Origin: Chloroflexota bacterium
Lineage (GTDB): Bacteria > Chloroflexota > Anaerolineae > Anaerolineales > Villigracilaceae
Assembly (NCBI GenBank): GCA_023459215.1
Contig: JAEWVF010000093.1
Location: forward strand, 1 to 13,828
Direction: 5' to 3'
DNA: 13,828 nt
In this document: positions 6,967 to 13,150 of the stretch, piece after piece
Layout: the number at the start of each line of letters is the position of its first letter
Numbering within the stretch: the stretch's first letter is position 1
The notes under the pieces: generated by a model
Told to the model about the DNA's origin: nothing
The model's input: only the letters and a program-made list of their open reading frames with translations
Database searches by the model: none
Position numbers and translations under genes: made by a program

Positions 6967-8001
6967 CTAAGACTCGCTCGAAAACAGCACCACGCGATTA
7001 CGTCCGCTGCGTTTGGCCTGGTACAGCGCCTGGTCAGCGCGCTCAAGCACCTCGATGCCATTCTTGCCGTGCTGCGGAAAGCTGGCCACGCCCAACGAGA
7101 TGGTCGCGCAAACACTGGCCCCCTGGTAATTCAAACGATAGGCGGCAAAAGCGACGCGAATCTTCTCCGCACAGCGCGCCAGGACATCCAGCGAAGCGCC
7201 GGGCATGATGATGACAAATTCCTCGCCGCCATAGCGACAGACGCTGTCTGCCGAACGGACAAACTGTCTGAAGATGCTCGCCCCGGCCTGGAGCATCAGG
7301 TCGCCGGCGTGATGGCCGTGGGTGTCGTTGATTTGTTTGAAATGGTCGATGTCGGCCATGATGACGCCCACCGAGCTATCGTTCTGAATGGCGCGGATGA
7401 TTTCGTCGCGCAGGATTTCATCCAGGCTGCGCCGGTTGAACAGCCCGGTCAGGCTGTCGAAGGTGGCCAGCTTGCTCAAATCTTCGAGCACTTCCTCCTT
7501 CTGGCGCTCACGCACATAACCGCGCAGGCGCTCCTCGTCCGATTCGCGGATGCGACCGCTGAGCATGCTCATCAGGCTCAGGCCAAAAGCCGGATTCTCC
7601 GCCAGGAATCGGTGAAACGTCTCGCGGCGCAGGCCCCAGAGCGCGACCGGCTCCAGCGCGATGACCGTCGCCGAGCGCGGCAGGTTCTCCAGCAGGCCCA
7701 TCTCGCCAATCGCATCCCCCATTCCGCGGAAACCGATCACGGTCGGCGCTTCCAATTCGCCCTTGATGACCACCGTCTGCCCGGAGCGAATGACATAAAA
7801 CATGTCGCTCTGTTCGCCCTCCGGCAGGATGATTTCACCCGGCTGGCAATTTCGTTCCAACAAGGTTTCCGGGTTCTGCCGATCCATCCATTCCAGCAAT
7901 TGGATGAAAGGCGCCTGGTGCTCGGCTGGCTGCGGCTGGTGCAGGGCATAAATGGAAAGAAACTTGTCAAGTTCGTGGCGAGGAATAAGTTTGGAAGTCA
8001 T
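6967..8001 (-). CDS. cNMP-binding domain fused to GGDEF diguanylate cyclase
   Basis: In this 344-residue soluble protein an N-terminal cyclic-nucleotide-binding domain spans about 32-155, with the phosphate-binding cassette GEMGLL at 99-104 and Arg109-Ser110. A short helical linker (155-178) leads to a complete GGDEF domain (about 180-340). The active-site loop is GGEEF (258-262), and the inhibitory I-site RxxD is present at the usual distance (Arg249, Asp252), so active synthesis of c-di-GMP with product inhibition is predicted. The CNB domain should gate the activity by cAMP or cGMP. The ATG at 8001 has GAAGG 6 nt upstream. It is the first gene of an operon with the large cyclase, which probably supplies its ligand, and is divergent from an HD-GYP phosphodiesterase. 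Confidence 0.93.
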   Translation of the reverse strand: MTSKLIPRHELDKFLSIYALHQPQPAEHQAPFIQLLEWMDRQNPETLLERNCQPGEIILPEGEQSDMFYVIRSGQTVVIKGELEAPTVIGFRGMGDAIGEMGLLENLPRSATVIALEPVALWGLRRETFHRFLAENPAFGLSLMSMLSGRIRESDEERLRGYVRERQKEEVLEDLSKLATFDSLTGLFNRRSLDEILRDEIIRAIQNDSSVGVIMADIDHFKQINDTHGHHAGDLMLQAGASIFRQFVRSADSVCRYGGEEFVIIMPGASLDVLARCAEKIRVAFAAYRLNYQGASVCATISLGVASFPQHGKNGIEVLERADQALYQAKRSGRNRVVLFSSES

Positions 8002-8150
8002 GCGAAACCTTCAAAAGACAGAAATGGTTCTGGCGTTCTACGCCGGCAGCCCGACAAATGACAAAACCACCGTCAGTGAAACTATTGCCAAAATATTGGT
8101 CGTATCCTGGGTAAGAAAAGGGTCGCCAGGAACATATCGCCATCATTACG

Positions 8151-8156
8151 ATTATA
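8151..8156 (-). promoter_or_regulatory. Possible -10 box for the minus-strand operon
   Basis: The minus strand reads TATAAT here, a perfect sigma70 -10 hexamer in an AT-rich patch. No recognisable -35 lies 16-18 bp upstream, and the leader to the ATG at 8001 would be roughly 140 nt. The call rests on a single hexamer. Confidence 0.25.
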
Positions 8157-8158
8157 AA

Positions 8159-8205
8159 TGGAAAAGCCACCAAGCCCCATCCTGGGCGAAAATTGCGCTT
8201 TTCCA
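8159..8205. promoter_or_regulatory. Nested inverted repeat in the divergent promoter region
   Basis: TGGAAAAGC (8159-8167) is perfectly complementary to GCTTTTCCA (8197-8205). GCCC (8174-8177) and GGGC (8184-8187) form a second helix within the loop. It lies next to the minus-strand TATAAT and ahead of the HD-GYP gene. It could be a shared operator or a leader-RNA structure for the plus-strand gene. No family is recognised. Confidence 0.35.
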
Positions 8206-8322
8206 GAACCTGGTTGGGCGGCAAATTTCGTTGAACGGCTCAATTTTCACCCCAACCCGCTGAAAATATGCCGCCGAAAAGCAGTAAAATTAACAAAAAG
8301 GGTTCAGGAAGATGAGGGTAAG

Positions 8323-9456
8323 ATGGGCGTCACAAACCTTGCAGCCTACGAAGAACTGGCAATCCATATCCCGGCCAAAGAGCTATCAACCCTGCTTAAA
8401 GTCAGCAGTTCGCTATCTTCGACCATGGAACTGGCTGAAGTGTTGCAAATCGCCATCGAGAGCGTTACCGACCTGATCGGGATCGAAACCGGCGCAATTT
8501 ATACGCTTGAAAACGAAAGACTCTACCTGGGGGCGACCACGCCGCCCCTGCCGCCCGAGTTCCCCTATCCACTGCGCTTTGCCCACCTGGCGGATCATCC
8601 TCATATCTGCCAGACAATCGCCAACAGGGCGCCTGTCTACCTGCAAAATACCAGGCTGGCGGTCTTGACGCCAGCCGAACAGGCCGTGGTTGCGGCCCGC
8701 CAGCTCATTTCGGTCCTGTATTTTCCGCTCTTGTTAAAAGAAGAAGCGATTGGCGTCTTCATCATTGGCGCAACCCACGCCGAACGGCAATTCAGCAAAA
8801 ACGAGATCGACCTGTGTTACATCCTATCCGCCCAGGTTTCGCTGGCGCTCGCCAATGCCAGGCTTTACCAGAAAGCCCAGCAGGCCATCGTGGATTTAAA
8901 CCAGGCCTACGATGCAACCCTCGAAGGCTGGTCCAAGGTGCTCGATATGCGCGACCATGTCACCGATGAACACACCCAACGCGTCGTTGACCTGACCCTG
9001 CGCCTGGCCCGCCGGATGGGCATCCCCGAAGCTGAGATGGGACACATCCGGCGCGGCGCGCTCCTGCACGACATCGGCAAGATAGCCATCCCCGATTCCA
9101 TCCTGCAAAAACCCGGCGCGCTTGACGAAACCGAAATCCCTATCATGCAGACCCACCCCGAAAAAGCCTACCAGATCATCTCGCAAATCAGTTATCTCGT
9201 CCCGGCCATCGATATCCCCTATTGTCACCACGAAAAATGGGATGGCAGCGGCTATCCGCGCGGCCTGAAGGAGGCGGAGATTCCGCTAACGGCGCGCATC
9301 TTTGCCGTGATCGATGTCTACGATGCCCTGACCTCCGACCGGCCCTACCGCCAGGCCTGGAGCAAAGAAAAAGCCCTCGACCACATCCAGGGACAAGCAG
9401 GCCAACACTTCGATCCGCATGCCGTCAGGGCTTTCATGGAGATGCTCGCGGAGTAA
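8323..9456 (+). CDS. GAF-domain HD-GYP c-di-GMP phosphodiesterase
   Basis: The protein is 377 residues from the preferred ATG at 8323, which has GAGGG 5 nt upstream. The frame stays open to an ATG at 8158, but those 55 extra codons are unlike protein and lack an RBS. A GAF domain fills about 22-182 and is the likely small-molecule or redox sensor. The HD-GYP domain fills about 195-377 with all key signatures: DEHTQR (His217), LLHDIGKI (His249-Asp250), HHEKWDGSGYP (302-312). It should hydrolyse c-di-GMP to pGpG or GMP with a metal centre. No membrane segment or receiver domain is seen. Its position divergent from the diguanylate cyclase suggests opposing control of the same pool. Confidence 0.92.
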   Translation: MGVTNLAAYEELAIHIPAKELSTLLKVSSSLSSTMELAEVLQIAIESVTDLIGIETGAIYTLENERLYLGATTPPLPPEFPYPLRFAHLADHPHICQTIANRAPVYLQNTRLAVLTPAEQAVVAARQLISVLYFPLLLKEEAIGVFIIGATHAERQFSKNEIDLCYILSAQVSLALANARLYQKAQQAIVDLNQAYDATLEGWSKVLDMRDHVTDEHTQRVVDLTLRLARRMGIPEAEMGHIRRGALLHDIGKIAIPDSILQKPGALDETEIPIMQTHPEKAYQIISQISYLVPAIDIPYCHHEKWDGSGYPRGLKEAEIPLTARIFAVIDVYDALTSDRPYRQAWSKEKALDHIQGQAGQHFDPHAVRAFMEMLAE

Positions 9457-9505
9457 CAGTAGAGCTGCCAAAAGCGCTGTCTTTCCGGCTTAACAAAAAC
9501 AAATG

Positions 9506-9534
9506 TTGACTCACCCTCTCGAATCCGGTAAACT
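9506..9534 (+). promoter_or_regulatory. Sigma70-type promoter of the riboswitch/ATPase operon
   Basis: TTGACT (9506-9511) and TAAACT (9529-9534) are separated by exactly 17 bp. Predicted transcription start is near 9541, right at the 5' edge of the riboswitch, which strongly supports the assignment. The promoter lies 49 bp after the HD-GYP stop codon. Confidence 0.72.
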
Positions 9535-9540
9535 TTAATT

Positions 9541-9637
9541 ACTCCGATGGGGAGTAGCCGCCCGGCTTTACGGGATGGGTAGTCGTCACGACGGAAAGAA
9601 ATTTCCCGGCTGCCTGAAGGAAAATGCAAGACCATCG
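9541..9637 (+). ncRNA. yybP-ykoY (Mn2+-sensing) riboswitch
   Basis: The hallmark loop sequence GGGGAGTAGC lies at 9549-9558 and the second conserved segment GTCGTCA at 9582-9588. It ends with the conserved CCGGC (9606-9610) and TGCAAGACC (9625-9633). P1 pairs CGATGG (9545-9550) with CCATCG (9632-9637). A small CCCG/CGGG helix (9561-9564/9571-9574) follows the first conserved loop. The second arm pairs GGTAGTC (9578-9584) with GGCTGCC (9608-9614), capped by GGAAA/TTTCC (9593-9597/9602-9606). This matches the family fold as I remember it from the Lactococcus example, in which Mn2+ docks the two loops. The P1 3' strand is shared with the following terminator, so Mn2+ binding should favour read-through. 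Confidence 0.93.
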
Positions 9638-9662
9638 CTATCTTTTAGCGTTGGTCTTTTTT
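9628..9662 (+). terminator. Riboswitch-controlled intrinsic terminator
   Basis: AAGACCATCGCTA (9628-9640) pairs with TAGCGTTGGTCTT (9646-9658) except for one mismatch, with a 5-nt loop and a run of six T (9657-9662). Its 5' arm contains the conserved GACC and the P1 3' strand of the riboswitch, so terminator and ligand-bound aptamer exclude each other. This is the layout of an ON switch. Confidence 0.92.
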
Positions 9663-9681
9663 ATTTTCACGAGTACTGTTC

Positions 9682-9969
9682 ATGCTAAATAGGTTTACCT
9701 CCCAACCCATGCTGAAAACCCTGATCATCACCTTCTGTTTGATCAGCGTATTGGCATTGCCCCTGCCCCACCCGGTGGATCATTTCCTGCCATCACAATC
9801 CGATCTGACTGAATGGTTCGAGCAGGCAGAATTGGATGAAGAATTCGCCCTGCTCAAACCCGGCGAAATAAACATCCCCATCCAAATGGTGTTAACCACC
9901 TGGGCCGTCCGCCTCAGTTGGCAAACATCCGGCGCAGAACCCCTGGCCCCGCCTCCCAAATTCGCATAA
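9682..9969 (+). CDS. Small hypothetical protein, possibly exported
   Basis: This open frame of 95 codons lies directly behind the riboswitch terminator. Residues 10-30 form a hydrophobic segment preceded by Arg4 and Lys12, compatible with a signal peptide or N-terminal anchor. The remainder has an acidic patch (EQAELDEEF) and a Pro-rich C-terminus. There is no good Shine-Dalgarno at ATG 9682, nor at the in-frame ATG 9709, so translation is doubtful. No family is recognised. If real, it would share the Mn2+-controlled transcript with the ATPase. Confidence 0.4.
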   Translation: MLNRFTSQPMLKTLIITFCLISVLALPLPHPVDHFLPSQSDLTEWFEQAELDEEFALLKPGEINIPIQMVLTTWAVRLSWQTSGAEPLAPPPKFA

Positions 9970-10022
9970 AACAGGTCCCGCCCCAAGCCCAGGGAATTCC
10001 CCCCGAGGCCCAGGCAGCGCAT

Positions 10023-10043
10023 CGGAATGGCCGTTCCATTCCG
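10023..10043 (+). other. Perfect 8-bp hairpin in the leader before the small membrane protein gene
   Basis: CGGAATGG (10023-10030) and CCATTCCG (10036-10043) form a perfect stem with a 5-nt loop, followed by GCATCTTTTC. The T run is short and displaced, so it may be a weak attenuator, an RNA processing or stability element, or chance. A 10-bp palindrome GGGAATTCCC (9992-10001) lies just upstream. Confidence 0.35.
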
Positions 10044-10091
10044 GCATCTTTTCGCATGACCAGATTTTGAATTCGAACGAAGGAGTTTGCC

Positions 10092-10319
10092 ATGTCTACT
10101 TCGAGCGTTTCCCCAACAAAAACCAGCCTGTTGCGCCGGTTATGGAAACCGGCAGTCGTGACCGGAGCAAGCGGCGCGACCCTTTCGCTGTGGATCGAGG
10201 AAATCATCCTGTTTGGCCAGGAAATCCTGGCTTTGATCTTCCTGCCCATCATGGCAGGCCTGGTTTACCTGCTGGATATCCTGATTTTCAAGTCACGGAT
10301 GCCCAAAAAAGAAGATTAA
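10092..10319 (+). CDS. Small membrane protein encoded directly upstream of the P-type ATPase
   Basis: The 75-residue product has an excellent RBS (AGGAG, 6 nt before ATG). The N-terminus is Ser/Thr-rich and then basic (Arg15, Arg16, Lys19). Residues 21-43 are an apolar stretch with paired acidic residues Glu36-Glu37. Residues 45-66 form a clear transmembrane helix with Asp62 near the end, followed by a basic/acidic tail (KSRMPKKED). The stop is 42 bp from the ATPase start, so the two are very likely co-translated from the same Mn2+-controlled transcript. No family is recognised. By position it might be an accessory or regulatory peptide of the pump, as small membrane peptides are for some other P-type ATPases, but that is inference. 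Confidence 0.75.
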   Translation: MSTSSVSPTKTSLLRRLWKPAVVTGASGATLSLWIEEIILFGQEILALIFLPIMAGLVYLLDILIFKSRMPKKED

Positions 10320-10361
10320 GGCGGAACGAATTCCGTACTACAAAATTAGGAGAATGTTTTC

Positions 10362-13022
10362 ATGCAAAACCAACCCTGGCACATCTTGACCACAGACCAG
10401 AGCTTTGAGAAACTCCAGAGCCAGCCTGCCGGTCTGACCAGCGCCGAAGCCCAAAAACGCCTGGAACAACACGGCCCAAATGAGTTGCAAGCCGCCCGCC
10501 GCATTTCGCCCTGGGAAATCCTGCTCGAACAGTTCAAGAATGTGCTCATCCTGATCCTGCTCGGCGCAACCGTGATTTCGCTGTTTCTCGGGCACGGCAC
10601 CGAGTCCGTCGTCATCGCCATCATCGTGCTGTTTGCGGTCGGCCTGGGTTTTGTGCAGGAATATCGCGCCGAACGGGCCATCGAGGCCCTCAAGCAGATG
10701 GCCGCGCCCACGGCCAGCGTCCTGCGCGATGGGGCCGAGATCAAACTCCCGGCCCGCGACCTGGTTCCGGGAGATGTGATCATCCTGCACACCGGCGACC
10801 GCGTCCCGGCGGATGCGCGCCTGCTCGAAGCGGTCAACATCCAGATCGAGGAAGCCGCCCTGACCGGTGAATCGGTGCCGGTTGAGAAGCATGTCAAAGC
10901 CTTGGCCGATCCCGATTCACCGCTCGGCGACCGTAAAAACCTGGCCTACGCCGGGACAGCCGTCACCTACGGGCGCGGACGGGCGCTGGTGGCAGCGACC
11001 GGGATGCAGACCGAGTTCGGCAAAATCGCCAAAATGCTCCAGGAAGTGGAAACCGGCAAAACCCCGCTCCAGCACAACCTGGACAAAGTCGGCGCGGTGC
11101 TGGCCCGCGCCGCTTTCGTGGTGGTGGCGATTATCGTGGCTTTGGGCCTGTTCCGCGGACAACCCTTCGTCGAAATGTTGATTTTCGGCATTGCCCTGGC
11201 GGTGGCGGTTGTCCCCGAAGCGCTCCCGGCGGTGGTGACGATTTCGCTGGCCATCGGCGTGCAGAAGATGGTCAAACGCAATGCGCTCATCCGCCGCCTG
11301 CCGGCCGTCGAGACGCTCGGCAGCACCTCGGTCATCTGCTCGGACAAGACCGGCACGCTGACCAAAGACGAGATGACCATCCGCCGCCTGTACTGCGCCG
11401 GCGAAATGGTCAGCGTTTCAGGCGCGGGCTACAGCCCCGAGGGCGCGTTCAGCCCTCAGGCTGGCGCGGAACTGCGTCAGATGCTGACCGCGGCGGCGCT
11501 GGCCTCCGATACGCACCTGGTGCGGCTGCCAGAGGGCGGTTGGGATATTAAAGGGGATCCAACCGAAGGGGCGTTGGTGGTCGCCGCGGCCAAACTCGGG
11601 CTGGACAAAATGTCGCTTGACGCGCAAAACCCCAGGGTGCATGAAATCCCCTTCTCATCCGAAACAAAACGCATGACCACCTTGCACGAGGCAGACGGAC
11701 AAACCACGGCTTACGCCAAGGGCGCGCCGGAGGTGATTTTGGCAGGCTGTGACTTTGTGTTGCTGCCGGACGGCGTAAAGACGCTGGACAAGGCTGGACG
11801 CGAGGCAATTTTGGCCCAGGCCCAGGCGATGGCGAGCGAAGCCCTGCGCGTGCTGGGGATTGCTTCCAAACCGAATGTGACCCCCGCGAGCGCCGAACAG
11901 GGCATGACCTTCCTGGGTCTGGCCGGGATGATTGACCCGCCACGCCCCGAGGCCAAAAACGCGATCGCGCTGTGCGCCGACGCGGGCATTCGCCCGGTGA
12001 TGATTACCGGCGACCACCCGGTAACGGCCCAGGCGGTGGCGCGTGAACTTGGCCTATTAAAAGAAGGTGGACGAGTGGTGACGGGCGCTGAGTTGGAGGA
12101 GATGCCCGACGAGCAGTTGCAGCGCGAGGTGGAAAATATCAGCGTTTATGCGCGCGTTTCCCCGGCCCACAAGCTGCGGGTGGTGACGGCCTGGCAGGCG
12201 CGCGGGCACATCGCCGCGATGACCGGCGACGGCGTGAACGACGCCCCGGCGCTCAAAAAGGCCGACATCGGCGTGGCGATGGGCATTACCGGCACGGATG
12301 TAACCAAGGAAGCCGCCGCGATGACCCTGACCGACGATAATTTCGCTTCGATTGTGGCAGCGGTCGAGGAAGGGCGCGGCGTCTTTGGCAACATCAAAAA
12401 ATACCTGATGTACCTGCTCTCCTCAAACATCGGCGAAATCGGGCTGATGGCGGGTTCGGCGCTGATGGGCCTGCCCCTGCCGCTAACGGCAGTCCAAATC
12501 CTGTACGTCAACCTGGCGACAGACGGCCTGCCCGCGCTGGCGCTGTCGGTCGACCCGCCCGAAAAAGACCTGATGAAGCGCAAACCGCGCGACCCGCGCA
12601 CGGGCATTTTCACCCGTCCGGTGGTAACGCTGATGGTGTTGGGCGGAATCTGGTCAACGATTATCAACCTGGGGCTGTTCACCTGGGCGCTGGATTCGGG
12701 CCGCAGCCTGGAGCAAGCCATGACGATGACCTTTGTCTCGCTGGTGCTGATCCAGTTCTTCAAGGCCTATAACTTCCGCTCTGACCGCCATTCGATTTTG
12801 GACAAGCCTTTCGCCAACAAGTGGCTCAACCTGGCTGTCGGTTGGGAACTGGTTTTGCTGGTGCTAATTGTCTACGTCCCGTTCCTGCATGAAGCCTTCA
12901 GTACCTATGCCCTTTCGCTGCAAGACTGGCTCCTGGTCGGCGGGCTGGCGCTGACGATTATCCCAATGCTGGAACTGGCCAAGTGGATGGTACGCAAAGG
13001 CTGGTTTGGCAGCATCGAATAA
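10362..13022 (+). CDS. P2-type cation-transporting ATPase, probable Mn2+ (or Ca2+/Mn2+) exporter
   Basis: The 886-residue product is full length for a P2 pump with ten predicted membrane helices. In order: N-terminal cation-ATPase domain (about 5-75), actuator loop TGES 168-171, M4 PEALP 285-289, phosphorylated Asp328 in DKTGTLT, nucleotide-binding KGAPE 453-457, hinge TGDGVNDAP 621-629, and M5-M10 (about 683-872). Membrane ion ligands include Glu286, Asn689 and Glu692 on M5, and Asn717, Thr720 and Asp721 (NLATDG) on M6. The M8 residue matching SERCA Glu908 is Gln798, which suggests one transport site as in PMR1-type pumps. The RBS is AGGAG, 9 nt from ATG. Control by a yybP-ykoY riboswitch is the strongest evidence for Mn2+ export; sequence alone would leave Ca2+ or mixed specificity open. 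Confidence 0.92.
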   Translation: MQNQPWHILTTDQSFEKLQSQPAGLTSAEAQKRLEQHGPNELQAARRISPWEILLEQFKNVLILILLGATVISLFLGHGTESVVIAIIVLFAVGLGFVQEYRAERAIEALKQMAAPTASVLRDGAEIKLPARDLVPGDVIILHTGDRVPADARLLEAVNIQIEEAALTGESVPVEKHVKALADPDSPLGDRKNLAYAGTAVTYGRGRALVAATGMQTEFGKIAKMLQEVETGKTPLQHNLDKVGAVLARAAFVVVAIIVALGLFRGQPFVEMLIFGIALAVAVVPEALPAVVTISLAIGVQKMVKRNALIRRLPAVETLGSTSVICSDKTGTLTKDEMTIRRLYCAGEMVSVSGAGYSPEGAFSPQAGAELRQMLTAAALASDTHLVRLPEGGWDIKGDPTEGALVVAAAKLGLDKMSLDAQNPRVHEIPFSSETKRMTTLHEADGQTTAYAKGAPEVILAGCDFVLLPDGVKTLDKAGREAILAQAQAMASEALRVLGIASKPNVTPASAEQGMTFLGLAGMIDPPRPEAKNAIALCADAGIRPVMITGDHPVTAQAVARELGLLKEGGRVVTGAELEEMPDEQLQREVENISVYARVSPAHKLRVVTAWQARGHIAAMTGDGVNDAPALKKADIGVAMGITGTDVTKEAAAMTLTDDNFASIVAAVEEGRGVFGNIKKYLMYLLSSNIGEIGLMAGSALMGLPLPLTAVQILYVNLATDGLPALALSVDPPEKDLMKRKPRDPRTGIFTRPVVTLMVLGGIWSTIINLGLFTWALDSGRSLEQAMTMTFVSLVLIQFFKAYNFRSDRHSILDKPFANKWLNLAVGWELVLLVLIVYVPFLHEAFSTYALSLQDWLLVGGLALTIIPMLELAKWMVRKGWFGSIE

Positions 13023-13082
13023 AGGCAAAAGGAAGATTTTTCCAAGCCCCAGCCGTTCGCAGCATTCCTGACCCTGAACCAC

Positions 13083-13114
13083 ACACAGCCCGGCGCAAGG
13101 TCCGGGCTGTGTTT
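13083..13114 (+). terminator. Intrinsic terminator between ATPase operon and convergent helicase gene
   Basis: ACACAGCCCGG (13083-13093) and CCGGGCTGTGT (13102-13112) form a perfect 11-bp stem with an 8-nt loop. The plus strand continues TTTATC, a short T tract. It lies 60 bp after the ATPase stop. On the minus strand, 37 bp past the helicase stop, no T tract follows. Confidence 0.75.
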
Positions 13115-13150
13115 ATCGACAGGCATATGGCTTGGCTGGTAAAGTTGAAG

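Larger units (their letters stand above)
8002..8322. other. Divergent regulatory region between diguanylate cyclase and HD-GYP genes
   Basis: About 320 bp with no convincing gene. It should carry both promoters. A perfect TATAAT lies on the minus strand at 8151-8156, but no good -35 is seen at the right distance. A nested inverted repeat occupies 8159-8205. The plus-strand frame open from 8158 is probably untranslated up to 8322. Nothing resembling a GEMM c-di-GMP riboswitch was found. Confidence 0.5.

Noticed and set aside
7967..8224. Minus-strand 85-codon frame in the divergent region
   Set aside because: It overlaps the start of the diguanylate cyclase gene, lacks an RBS and contains the probable promoter and inverted repeat.
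8158..8322. Upstream extension of the HD-GYP gene to ATG 8158
   Set aside because: No Shine-Dalgarno, the residues do not look like a folded domain, and the GAGGG-preceded ATG at 8323 begins just before the GAF domain.
8159..8322. Possible c-di-GMP (GEMM) riboswitch ahead of the HD-GYP gene
   Set aside because: The hairpin here lacks the conserved GEMM sequence blocks that I would expect. Only a nested inverted repeat is present.
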